DNA of 15,617 nt from JAZFYD01 sp036443405 (GTDB lineage Bacteria; Planctomycetota; PLA2): positions 1 to 15,617 of the forward strand of contig JAZFYD010000224.1 in NCBI GenBank assembly GCA_036443405.1, read 5' to 3'. Every line of letters starts with the position of its first letter. Positions within the stretch are counted from its first letter, which is position 1. The translations under genes and the position numbers were made by a program. The notes beneath the pieces were generated by a model that saw only the letters and a program-made list of their open reading frames with translations, was not told where the DNA came from and made no database searches. This document shows positions 4,776-12,998 of this stretch, piece by piece.

Positions 4776-6457
4776 GTTTGCAGAACTCCCGTGCGCAGCG
4801 GTTCGATCTCGCTGTTGTTCGCCGCGGCCTCAAGCGCGTGCGCGAGGACCCGGCGGGTTTCGCGCGGATCGATGATCGCGTCCACCCAGAGCCGGCTCGC
4901 GCCGTACAGCGGGTGCGTCTCGCGCTCGTACTTGGTGCGCACCTCCTCGTAAAACGCTTCCAGCTCCGCCTGATCGACGTTCTGGCCTTTGCGCTTCATC
5001 GAAGCGGCTTTCACGTCGCGGATGGTTCCGGCCGCCTGCGCCGCACCCATGACGCAGTACCGCGCCTGCGGCCACGCGAAGATGAAGCGCGGGTCGTACG
5101 CCTTGCCGCACATCGCGTAGTGGCCGGCGCCGTAGCTACCGCCGAGGATCATCGTGATCTTGGGGACGACGCTGTTCGCAACCGCGTTCACCATCTTCGC
5201 GCCCGCGCGGATGATGCCGTCGGATTCGCTGGCCGGCCCGACCATGAAACCGTTCACGTCGTGCAGGAAGATGAGCGGGATGCGTTTTTGGTTGCAGTCG
5301 AGAATGAACCGGGCGGCCTTGTTGGCGCTGTCGGTATAGATGACACCGCCCATCTGCCACGGCTTGCCCGGATCGCGCACGTGTTGTTTTTGGTTGGCGA
5401 CGATGCCGACGGACCAGCCGTCGATGCGCGCGTAACCGCAGGTGAGTGTCTTGCCGTATTCGGCGCGGTATTCGGTGAAGCGGCTGTCGTCGACCACGCG
5501 TGCGATGACCTCGCGCACGTCGTATTCCTGAAGCGCGTCGTTCGGAACGAGGCTGAGCAACTCCTCGGCTTCGTAGCGCGGCTGCACCGGGTCGTGGCGC
5601 TTGAACGCAGGCATGGCGGGCGCTATGTGGGCGGCCAGGGTGCGGATGCGTTGCAGGCACGCGGGATCGTCCTTCTCCCGGAAGTCGATGGTGCCCGAAA
5701 CCGCGGCGTGCAACTCGGCGCCGCCGATCTCTTCCGCGGCGAACTTCTTGCCGAGCGCCTTGGCGACCAGATCTGGGCCCGCGAGGAACAACCCACTGCC
5801 CTCCGTCATCAGCACGGTGTCGCACATGATCGGCAGGTACGCGCCGCCGGCGACGCACATGCCCATGATCGCCGCGATCTGCGGGATGCCCTTCGCGCTC
5901 ATCACCGCGTTGTTGCGGAAGACGCGCCCGAAGTCGTCCTGATCGGGGAACACCTCGTCCTGCATCGGCAGGTTCACACCCGCGCTGTCGACGAGATAGA
6001 TCGTCGGTAGATGGCAAGACAACGCGATGTTCTGGTTGCGGATGACCTTCTTGGCGGTCATCGGGAAAAACGCGCCGCTCGCGACCGTCGCGTCGTTGGC
6101 GATCACCATGAACAGACGGCCGTCCACGCGCGCCAGGCCGCAAATGGCGCCCGCCGCGGGCGCTTTTCCGTCGTAGAGGCCGCTGGCGGCGTGGATGCCG
6201 AGTTCTAGGAACTCGGTTCCTTCGTCGATGAGTTGCGAGATGCGCTCGCGCGCGGTTAGGCGGCCTTTCTTGTGCTGCGCCTCGATGCGCCTCGGCCCGC
6301 CTCCGGCCATGACCTCGAGTTCTTTCGCGCGGATCTCATCCATGCGCTCGGCGACAAAGCGCCGGTTGCCGCGCAGCGCGTCGCTCTCCAGCAGCTCCTT
6401 GGTGATGCTGGTCTGCAGGATGTCGGTCGATTCTTCGCTTCGCTTGGCGTCGCTCAT
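4772..6457 (-). CDS. mccB: Acyl-CoA carboxylase carboxyltransferase (beta) subunit, methylcrotonyl-CoA carboxylase-like
   Basis: A 561-residue carboxyltransferase with both halves of the fold. The N-terminal half includes GRLTARERI (65-73), FLELGIHAASGLYDG (83-97), VIANDATV (118-125), IYLVDSAGVNLPMQDEVFP (153-171) and GMCVAGGAYLPIM (199-211). The C-terminal half includes FLHDVNGFMVG (397-407) and the oxyanion region GGSYGAGHYAMCGKAYDPRF (439-458). The NLPxQDEVFPDxDxFGR signature is typical of methylcrotonyl- and geranyl-CoA carboxylase beta subunits. It transfers carboxylate from biotin to the acyl-CoA. The biotin carboxylase/carrier partner is not in the window. The frame extends 7 codons to a TTG at 6478; the ATG at 6457 is preferred, though no clear ribosome binding site is seen. 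The next gene (hydratase) overlaps by 4 nt, supporting a leucine or isovalerate catabolic pair. Confidence 0.93.
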   Translation of the reverse strand: MSDAKRSEESTDILQTSITKELLESDALRGNRRFVAERMDEIRAKELEVMAGGGPRRIEAQHKKGRLTARERISQLIDEGTEFLELGIHAASGLYDGKAPAAGAICGLARVDGRLFMVIANDATVASGAFFPMTAKKVIRNQNIALSCHLPTIYLVDSAGVNLPMQDEVFPDQDDFGRVFRNNAVMSAKGIPQIAAIMGMCVAGGAYLPIMCDTVLMTEGSGLFLAGPDLVAKALGKKFAAEEIGGAELHAAVSGTIDFREKDDPACLQRIRTLAAHIAPAMPAFKRHDPVQPRYEAEELLSLVPNDALQEYDVREVIARVVDDSRFTEYRAEYGKTLTCGYARIDGWSVGIVANQKQHVRDPGKPWQMGGVIYTDSANKAARFILDCNQKRIPLIFLHDVNGFMVGPASESDGIIRAGAKMVNAVANSVVPKITMILGGSYGAGHYAMCGKAYDPRFIFAWPQARYCVMGAAQAAGTIRDVKAASMKRKGQNVDQAELEAFYEEVRTKYERETHPLYGASRLWVDAIIDPRETRRVLAHALEAAANNSEIEPLRTGVLQT

Positions 6458-6511
6458 GGGAGCGGCGCACGATACCAAGATCCTCGTCTGCCAGGAACGA
6501 TCCGCGACTGC

Positions 6512-7417
6512 TCAGGCCTCGCGGCGCGCGCCTACCAGTCCGCGGCCGCGACCCCACTTTTCGTGGGCGCGACGATAGTGGCGCAGCCACTGCTCGGCCG
6601 GACGGCGCGAGATGCGTGCGGCGACATACGCCGCATAGTTGAAAACCGACGAGGCGACGCACGGGAACACGCGGCGAAACCGCTTCTTGCTGCGGCCCGC
6701 CGTGGCGAACTCACCCAACGCGCGGTAAAAGCGCGCGACATGAGTCAACGTGATTCGCGCTGCGGGAAAGCAGTGTTCGACACGCGCTGCGGGCACCCAA
6801 CGGCCGTTGAGTCCCGCGTCGAGCAACTCCTTCGCGAACGTCGTGTCCTCGCCCAGGACGACCCGCGTGCCGATGTGACCCAGTTCGTCTTCGTAGCGAT
6901 GGCCCTGCACTGCCGCGACACGGACGCCGGAGTTCAGGCCGTACACAATCTTCGGATCATCGATCGGTCCCGCGGCGGCGCGGTCGATCGCGGCGAAACA
7001 CTCCGGCACCTGCTTCCACGCAGCGATCCAATGCGGCCAGGGCGCCTCGAAGCGCGGCTGCACCGGCCCGGCAAAAAACGCGGCGTCGGGATGCGCGTGC
7101 GCCGCGGCTTTGTACGCTTCGAGCCAAAGGGGATCGAGCACCGCGTCGTCGTCGGTCTGCAACAGCAGCTTCCCGTGCGCTTCGCCTAGCAGGCGGTTGC
7201 GTGCGGCGCCGATGCCCTGCCGAACTTCGATGACCGATCGTAACGGGAGCCCGCGGTACTCCGAGAGCAGCTTCGGCGTCTCGTCGGTGCTGTTGTTGTC
7301 GACGACCACGACCTCGGTGTCCTTGGGGTCGAGGCCTCGCAGCGCGCGGATGCTGTCAAGCGTTCGACGCAGGCTCGCCGCGCGGTTGAACGTGCAGACT
7401 CCGATCGTGACGTTCAA
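6512..7417 (-). CDS. Family 2 glycosyltransferase (GT-A fold)
   Basis: A 301-residue GT2-type enzyme. It opens with VTIGVCTFNRAASLRRTLDS (3-22), the usual nucleotide-sugar binding strand, then VVVVDNNSTDET (36-47). The metal-binding TDDDAV is at 88-93 and a GED catalytic-base-like motif at 189-191. The C-terminal third is rich in Arg and aromatic residues and could associate with the membrane surface; no clear multi-spanning segment is seen. Acceptor and sugar are unknown. The start is a TTG at 7417 sharing the bases TTGA with the stop of the upstream methyltransferase. No later start keeps the conserved first strand, so the rare codon is probably real and translation coupled. The frame is open further upstream but that part is a shadow of the methyltransferase gene. 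It ends 54 nt before the carboxylase start. Confidence 0.88.
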   Translation of the reverse strand: MNVTIGVCTFNRAASLRRTLDSIRALRGLDPKDTEVVVVDNNSTDETPKLLSEYRGLPLRSVIEVRQGIGAARNRLLGEAHGKLLLQTDDDAVLDPLWLEAYKAAAHAHPDAAFFAGPVQPRFEAPWPHWIAAWKQVPECFAAIDRAAAGPIDDPKIVYGLNSGVRVAAVQGHRYEDELGHIGTRVVLGEDTTFAKELLDAGLNGRWVPAARVEHCFPAARITLTHVARFYRALGEFATAGRSKKRFRRVFPCVASSVFNYAAYVAARISRRPAEQWLRHYRRAHEKWGRGRGLVGARREA

Positions 7418-8064
7418 CGTTTGACGCCGATCCAGCAACCGTCGCCGAGCGGCACGATCACGCTCTGCACCCGCGGTTCCGCCGCCATGATCTCGTTGAA
7501 CGCCTTCATGGCCTGTGCTTCGCCGTCGGTCGGGTACTCGTCGAACAGTTGGCCGAACGCGAATGCGTTGTCCGCCATGATGAGGCCGCCCCGGCGCACG
7601 ATGCGCAGGCCCTCCTCGAGATAGGCCGGGTAGCTCTTCTTGTCCGCGTCGAGAAAGATCGCGTCGGCGCTGTCGGCGCCGAACTTCGGCAGCAGGTCGA
7701 GGCCGCGGCCCTGCAGCACCTCGATGCGTTCGGCGACATCGCTTCTCGCGATCCACTCGCGCGCGAATTCGGCGTGGGTTTGCGAGACCTCGATTGTGCG
7801 GACGCGGCCGCCGTCCGGGAGCGCGCGCGCCATCGTGATCGCGCTGTATCCCGCGAGGGTCCCGACCTCCACGACTTCGCGGACACCGGCAAGCTGCAAC
7901 AGGATCTGCAGAAACGACGCCTGTTCCGGAGAGATCTGGATCGCCGGGATGCCCGCGTCGCTGGCCGCCGCGCGCAGGTCGCGCAACAGATCGTCGTCCG
8001 TGCGCGTGCGTTCCGCGATGTAGGCGAAGTGCGCCGCGGTGATCGTGGTCGATTCGGCGGACAT
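7414..8064 (-). CDS. SAM-dependent O-methyltransferase, family 3 (caffeoyl-CoA/catechol type)
   Basis: A 216-residue class I methyltransferase of the usual length for this family. ISPEQASFLQILL (44-56) precedes the SAM-binding motif EVGTLAGYSA (66-75), with the acidic strand end at TIEV (90-93). LDADK (138-142) and ADNAF (164-168) supply the likely divalent-metal ligands Asp139, Asp165 and Asn166. The family methylates hydroxyls of catechol-like or other small aromatic acceptors; the natural substrate here is unknown. The ATG at 8064 is chosen because homology begins soon after it. The frame runs open far upstream but would cover the divergent gap and the antisense of the next gene. No obvious Shine-Dalgarno was seen. 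It is the first gene of the minus-strand run and is translationally coupled to the glycosyltransferase. Confidence 0.91.
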   Translation of the reverse strand: MSAESTTITAAHFAYIAERTRTDDDLLRDLRAAASDAGIPAIQISPEQASFLQILLQLAGVREVVEVGTLAGYSAITMARALPDGGRVRTIEVSQTHAEFAREWIARSDVAERIEVLQGRGLDLLPKFGADSADAIFLDADKKSYPAYLEEGLRIVRRGGLIMADNAFAFGQLFDEYPTDGEAQAMKAFNEIMAAEPRVQSVIVPLGDGCWIGVKR

Positions 8065-8163
8065 GGCAGGAAGGTAGCAGATCCCGTGCGCGGTGCAGGA
8101 GCTGGCGCCTGACCGCGTCCGTGTAAATGGAGCGGGCCGATCGAGATCTTCTAAGATGACCCG
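8065..8163. promoter_or_regulatory. Divergent intergenic region
   Basis: These 99 bp separate the divergent methyltransferase and propeller-cytochrome genes, so promoters for both directions should lie here or just inside the genes. No convincing -35/-10 pair was found. A small inverted repeat, ATCTT-CT-AAGAT (8146-8157), lies 6 nt before the plus-strand ATG, where it could mask translation initiation or be an operator half. No good Shine-Dalgarno is seen for either gene. Confidence 0.4.
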
Positions 8164-10992
8164 ATGCAACAGGTGCATCGCTTCGGAAAGCAGGTCGGCT
8201 TCGTCATTTGCGGCGTTCTCGCGGTGGCGCTCGCGGGCTGCAGCGGGAGTTCCGGGGACGACACCCAGGACAACGGGGACGGCGATCCGCAACCGGAACC
8301 GTTCGAGACGCAGACGCAATTCGCGAACTGGGAGAACGCGCCGATCCATCCAATCGACCTGAGTGCCGACGGGGCGACGCTCTGTGTCTGCAACCTTCCG
8401 GACGGGCGGCTCGAGGTCTTTGACGTGAGCGGTGACCTGCCGGTGCTCGTTGCATCGATTCCCGTCGGCATCGACCCGGTTTCGGTGCGGCTCCGGACGG
8501 CCGGCGAGGCCTGGGTCGTCAATCACATCTCGGATTCGGTGAGCGTCGTGGACATCGTCGAGCGGCGCGTCGTCCGCACGCTGCAAACGGCCGACGAACC
8601 GTGTGATGTCGTGTTTGCCGGCGACCCGCTGCGCGCGTTCGTGAGCTGCTCCCAGGCGAACATGTTGCAGCGATTCGATCCCGCCGACCTCGACGCCGCG
8701 CCGGTGGACATACCCATCGCGGCGGAGGATCCCCGCGCGCTCGCAGTCAGTGAGGACGGCGGCACCGTGTACGCGGCGGTGTTCGAGTCCGGGAACGCGA
8801 CCACGATTCTCGGCGGCGGCATCGACGACTCGGGCACGCTCGCGGGCGACGGGTTTCCGCCCAACGTCGTGAGCGACGGCGACGGACCGCACGGAGGTGC
8901 CAATCCCCCAGAGAACACGACCGGCGGATTCACGCCGGGTCTGAACACGGACAACCCCACGCCGCCGCCCGTCGGGCTGATCGTGAAGCACAATAGTGAC
9001 GGGAAGTGGGTGGACGACACCGGCGCGGATTGGACGGAGTTCGTGAGCGGCGGCCTCGCGTCACGCTCCGGGCGCGTGAGCGGCTGGACGCTTCTGGATC
9101 GCGACTTGGCGGTGGTGGACACCGATACCCTTGACGTCGAATACCGCGGCGGTTGCATGAATCTCTGCATGGCGCTGACCGTTCGGCCGGGCGGCGACGT
9201 TTGGCTCGTCGGAACCGATGCGACGAACGACGTGCGCTTCGAGCCGAACCTGCGCGGTCGTTTCCTGCGGGTCAACGCCGCGGCGCTGACCGATGGGAAC
9301 GGAGACGCCGCGGTGTTCGATCTCAACCCGCACCTCGCGTATGACGGCGACGGTAACGTACCCGTCGGTACGCGGGTGCAGGCGATCGGTGATCCGCGCG
9401 GCATCGTTTGGCATCCGTCGGGGGACCGCGGCTTCGTGACCGGCATGGGCAGCAACAACCTCGTGTCGATCGCGCCGGACGGCACCCGGAACGCGCGGCT
9501 CGCACTGGGCGCCGGTCCGACCGGGCTTGCCATCGACGGTGTGCGCGATCGGCTCTACGTGCTCAATCGCTTCGATGCGAGCGTCAGCGTCGTGGATGTG
9601 AGCGGTGGGATGGATGAGGTCGCGCGCGTTCCGTTCTTCGATCCGACACCGGACGCGATTCGAGCGGGTCGGCCGCACCTGTACAACACACACGACACGT
9701 CGGGCCTCGGACACGCGTCGTGCGCGTCGTGCCACGTGGACGCGCGCACGGACAGGCTTTCCTGGGACCTCGGCGACCCGTCAGGCGAGATGAAGTCCGT
9801 CGACGAGCAGAACTGCCTCACCGACGTGCTCGTCGCCTGCGAGGACTTCCACCCCATGAAGGGGCCGATGTTCACGCAGACCTTGCAGGACATCATCGGG
9901 AAGGAACCGTTTCACTGGCGGGGTGATCGCGACGGCCTTGAGGAGTTCGACGGTGCGTTCTCTTCGCTGCTCGGCGACGACACCGCGTTGGTGCCCGCGA
10001 AGATGCAGGAGTTCGAGAACTTCCTCGCGACGGTTCGGTTCCCGCCGAATCCGTTCCGGAGCGTTGAGAACGGACTGCCGGCGAATCTGCCGCTGCCGGG
10101 GCACTTCACGACGGGGCGCTTCGGTGCGTCCGGGCAGCCGCTCCCTGATGGGGACGCGCAGCGCGGGTTGCTGATCTATCGCACCGCGGATCTCGACGGG
10201 TCCCTGCAAGGGCTCGGCGGTTTGCAGTGCGTGACGTGCCACACGCTTCCGGCCGGTATCGGTCCGGACCTGCAACTCGACGGTGCGCTCATCGAAGAGA
10301 TTCCGCCCGGCCCGAACGGCGAGCGGCATCACAGCCTCGTGAGCGTGGATGGATCGACCAACGTCTCCATGAAGGTGCCGCAGCTGCGCAGTCTGTACGA
10401 GAAGGTCGGGTTCGAGATGACGCAGACCGAAAGCTTGGCGGGGTTCGGTTTCCTTCACGATGGGAGCATCGATTCGCTCGCGCGGTTCGTCTCGGAGCCC
10501 GTGTTCGAGGTCGAGTCGGTGCAGGACATCTCGGACCTTGTTGCGTTCCTGCTCGCGTTCAGTGGATCCGATCTGCCGGACGGATCTCTCGGCGACCTCA
10601 ACGAGCTTCCCGGTCCGGCGAGTCGCGATACACACGCCGCCGTTGGGATGCAACAGACGCTTCCGAGCGGCAGCGTTGCGATGCTCGACCGCCTCCAGGC
10701 GTTGGCCGTCTCGGGCGAGATCGACCTCGTCGCGCACGGTGTGCGAGACGGTGAAAACCGGGGTTGGTTTTTCGATCGGGCGAACGGCCGGTTTGCGTCC
10801 GATCGAAACGATGAGACGGCGACGCTGGCTGAGCTGCGTGAGCTCGCGGCCCCCGGTGCCGAGCTGACATTCACGGCCGTGTTCGCGGGAAGCGGTCGCC
10901 GCATCGGCATCGATCGCGACGCGGACGGGTTCGGGAACGCGACCGAGCGCGATCTTGGCACCGATCCCGCCGACGCCGCGAGCCATCCGTAG
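8164..10992 (+). CDS. Lipoprotein with YVTN-type beta-propeller and two-haem cytochrome c region
   Basis: A 942-residue protein. A signal peptide ends in lipobox LAGC (lipidated Cys26), followed by an acidic Gly/Asp spacer. Residues about 55-490 form repeated beta-propeller blades such as DSVSVVDIVERRVVRTL and a similar ASVSVVDVS. From about 505 comes a cytochrome part: haem motif CASCH at 520-524 and CVTCH at 689-693. Next are KVPQLRSLY (737-745) and a LHDGSIDSLARFV block (764-776), both as in MauG/cytochrome c peroxidase-like proteins. Near the C-terminus, DRDADGFGNATERDLGTDP (917-935) looks like a calcium-binding loop. An envelope-anchored electron-transfer or oxidase role is inferred; the substrate is unknown. 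Extra cysteine pairs occur at 74/76, 331/335 and 551/559. It stands alone on the plus strand and converges on glgX with 26 bp between. Confidence 0.9.
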   Translation: MQQVHRFGKQVGFVICGVLAVALAGCSGSSGDDTQDNGDGDPQPEPFETQTQFANWENAPIHPIDLSADGATLCVCNLPDGRLEVFDVSGDLPVLVASIPVGIDPVSVRLRTAGEAWVVNHISDSVSVVDIVERRVVRTLQTADEPCDVVFAGDPLRAFVSCSQANMLQRFDPADLDAAPVDIPIAAEDPRALAVSEDGGTVYAAVFESGNATTILGGGIDDSGTLAGDGFPPNVVSDGDGPHGGANPPENTTGGFTPGLNTDNPTPPPVGLIVKHNSDGKWVDDTGADWTEFVSGGLASRSGRVSGWTLLDRDLAVVDTDTLDVEYRGGCMNLCMALTVRPGGDVWLVGTDATNDVRFEPNLRGRFLRVNAAALTDGNGDAAVFDLNPHLAYDGDGNVPVGTRVQAIGDPRGIVWHPSGDRGFVTGMGSNNLVSIAPDGTRNARLALGAGPTGLAIDGVRDRLYVLNRFDASVSVVDVSGGMDEVARVPFFDPTPDAIRAGRPHLYNTHDTSGLGHASCASCHVDARTDRLSWDLGDPSGEMKSVDEQNCLTDVLVACEDFHPMKGPMFTQTLQDIIGKEPFHWRGDRDGLEEFDGAFSSLLGDDTALVPAKMQEFENFLATVRFPPNPFRSVENGLPANLPLPGHFTTGRFGASGQPLPDGDAQRGLLIYRTADLDGSLQGLGGLQCVTCHTLPAGIGPDLQLDGALIEEIPPGPNGERHHSLVSVDGSTNVSMKVPQLRSLYEKVGFEMTQTESLAGFGFLHDGSIDSLARFVSEPVFEVESVQDISDLVAFLLAFSGSDLPDGSLGDLNELPGPASRDTHAAVGMQQTLPSGSVAMLDRLQALAVSGEIDLVAHGVRDGENRGWFFDRANGRFASDRNDETATLAELRELAAPGAELTFTAVFAGSGRRIGIDRDADGFGNATERDLGTDPADAASHP

Positions 10993-11018
10993 TTCGTCGG
11001 CGGTGCTCGGCCCCGGTC

Positions 11019-12998
11019 CTAACGCGTTGCAGCGCAGCCGGTTGCGTCGTGCAGCAGCGTGAGGCTGCTCGTGGACAGCGTGATCCCGGTCGTGGTCGGT
11101 GCGTGCTGGTCCGTGGCCGTCGACAGCACGAGTTTCCAGGCCGCGTCGCCGGGTAGCGGAAACTCCACGTCCTGATCGAGCGGATTCACGGCGAGCAGGA
11201 TCCCACCGATTCGATACGCAAACGCCGCGGCTTCGCCGTTCCACGGAGGGGACTCACCGTCCGCCGAGAGCCATGTCGTTTCTCTGTCCGTCAGGAACTC
11301 GCGGCGGCGCAGTTCGGAGTGGTTGCGGCGCGCGCGCAGGAGGTCGCGCACGAACCCGTGGAACTCCTTGTCGGCTTCGGTCCAGTCCATCCACGTCAAA
11401 GGACCGTCGTGACAGTACGCGTTGTTGTTTCCCCGTTGGGTTCGTCCCGACTCGTCGCCCATGAGCATCATGGGGGTTCCGTGCGCGAGAAGCAGAGTTG
11501 CGACGAGATTACGACGCGCGATGTCCCGACGTTTGATAACAGCGTCGTCGTCGGTGGGACCTTCGCTGCCGTGATTCGCACTGACCTCGTGCGCGTGACC
11601 GTCGCGGCCCGCCTCGCCGTTCGCGTCGTTGTGCCGCTTGTCGAACGAAACCGAGTCGGAAAGAGTGAAGCCGTCGTGCGCCGTGACGAAGTTCAGGCTT
11701 CGCGGCGGGCCGGCGCCGGCGTCCGCAAAGAGATCGTGGCTTCCCGTCAGCCTCCGAGCCAGAACGCCGGGTCGTGTTTCGCCCAGCAACCACGCGCGGC
11801 GCACGTCGTCGCGAAAGCGGTCGTTCCATTCCGCCCAGCGCGCGCCGCCCGGCCAACGGCCGACGCGGTAGCTCCCGCCGGCGTCCCAGGGCTCCGCAAT
11901 GAGTCGCGCCTCACGCAAGGCCGGGTCGTTGTCCATCGCCCGGATCAGCGGGGGTGCGTCGGTTTCCGCGCCCGCGTCGTCGCGCGCCAGGATCGCGGCC
12001 AGATCGAAACGGAATCCGTCGATACCCAGTTGAACGTGCCACCAGTGCAGGGACTCGAGGATCGTCTCGCAGGTCGCGCTGCGGGCGCAGCGCACAGTAT
12101 TGCCGCAGCCCGAATGGTCGACATAGCGACCCTTCTTGTCGTGCACGTACGTGTTCCGGTCGTCGAGCGCACGGTGGTGCCACGTCGGGCCGTTCGCGTC
12201 CCCTTCGGCGGTGTGGTTGAACACGACATCGACGATTACTTCGATGCCCGCGGCGTGAAATGCGGCGACCATCGCGCGGAACTCGTCGATGGGACCCTCC
12301 GGGCGCTCGGCATCGGCTGCGAAGCGGCGCATCGGCGCGAACCAGCTCAGGGGGTTGTACCCCCAGTAGTTCACGAGGTCGGTGGGAGCGGCGATGCCGG
12401 GGCGCGGCTCCATCTCGTCGAACTCGAACACGGGCAGGAGTTCGACGGCGTTGATGCCGAGGTGCAGGAGGTAGGGGATCTTCTCGGCCAAGCCGCGATA
12501 GGTGCCCGGGAACTCGACGTTTGCACCCGAGCCGCGCGTGAACCCACGGACGTGCAACTCGTAGATCACAAGGTTCTCGCGCCGATGCGCGGGCCGTTGC
12601 CAGGTCACCGGTTCCGGTTCGCGCACCACGAGGCTCTTTTTCCGCGCGTCCGAGTTGACCGCCGGGCCGGTCGGGCGCGGGAGCGCGAGTCTTGTCGGGT
12701 CGTCGCACCCAAACTTCGTCGGGCCGGAGACGGCGACCGCAAACGGGTCGAGCAGAGGCGGTCCGCCATCGCGCGACCACGTGTAGCTTTGACCGTGGGT
12801 GACGCCGGAGACGAACACACTCCACACGTCGTGTTCGTCCCGATCGGCCGCGACCGTTCGCGCGGCGCCGTCGCTGGTTGCAGACTCGTAGAGTTGTAGC
12901 TCGATGGTCCTCGCGCCCGGGCTGCGAACACGAAAGAGGGTGCCGTCTTCCCCCGGCCGCGGTGCCAGGCCGGGGAGGCCGGAGTTATCCGTCGTCAC
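11019..12998 (-). CDS. glgX: Glycogen debranching enzyme, GH13 isoamylase type
   Basis: A 659-residue protein, matching the usual GlgX length (about 660). An N-terminal CBM48-like region (about 8-100) precedes the GH13 barrel. Conserved regions are DVVFNH (257-262), GFRFDLA (328-334) with nucleophile Asp332, LIAEPWD (366-372) with acid/base Glu369, and FVTAHDG (437-443) with Asp442. The block DGPLTWMDW (531-539) is typical of GlgX/isoamylase. It hydrolyses alpha-1,6 branch linkages of glycogen in the cytoplasm. The start is a GTG at 12998, lying 14 nt inside the end of the upstream transglutaminase-like gene; ribosome binding site is weak, so coupling is likely. No other glycogen gene is in the window. 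It ends in TAG at 11019, facing the propeller-cytochrome gene. Confidence 0.94.
   Translation of the reverse strand: MTTDNSGLPGLAPRPGEDGTLFRVRSPGARTIELQLYESATSDGAARTVAADRDEHDVWSVFVSGVTHGQSYTWSRDGGPPLLDPFAVAVSGPTKFGCDDPTRLALPRPTGPAVNSDARKKSLVVREPEPVTWQRPAHRRENLVIYELHVRGFTRGSGANVEFPGTYRGLAEKIPYLLHLGINAVELLPVFEFDEMEPRPGIAAPTDLVNYWGYNPLSWFAPMRRFAADAERPEGPIDEFRAMVAAFHAAGIEVIVDVVFNHTAEGDANGPTWHHRALDDRNTYVHDKKGRYVDHSGCGNTVRCARSATCETILESLHWWHVQLGIDGFRFDLAAILARDDAGAETDAPPLIRAMDNDPALREARLIAEPWDAGGSYRVGRWPGGARWAEWNDRFRDDVRRAWLLGETRPGVLARRLTGSHDLFADAGAGPPRSLNFVTAHDGFTLSDSVSFDKRHNDANGEAGRDGHAHEVSANHGSEGPTDDDAVIKRRDIARRNLVATLLLAHGTPMMLMGDESGRTQRGNNNAYCHDGPLTWMDWTEADKEFHGFVRDLLRARRNHSELRRREFLTDRETTWLSADGESPPWNGEAAAFAYRIGGILLAVNPLDQDVEFPLPGDAAWKLVLSTATDQHAPTTTGITLSTSSLTLLHDATGCAATR

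Noticed and set aside
7418..7756. N-terminal extension of the glycosyltransferase
   Set aside because: The extra 113 residues are Arg-rich shadow sequence inside the methyltransferase gene; the conserved first strand starts at 7417.
8100..8163. Sigma-70 promoter using CTGACC (8109) and TAAGAT (8152)
   Set aside because: Spacing is about 37 nt, far from the usual 17, and the -10 candidate lies too close to the start codon.
8065..8991. Long N-terminal extension of the O-methyltransferase
   Set aside because: The frame is open, but the extra part crosses the divergent gap and runs antisense to the propeller-cytochrome gene; family similarity begins after the ATG at 8064.
11053..11069. AGCAGC/GCTGCT hairpin as terminator between the convergent genes
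   Set aside because: It lies inside the glgX coding region and no T-tract follows on either strand. No convincing terminator was found in the 26-bp gap.
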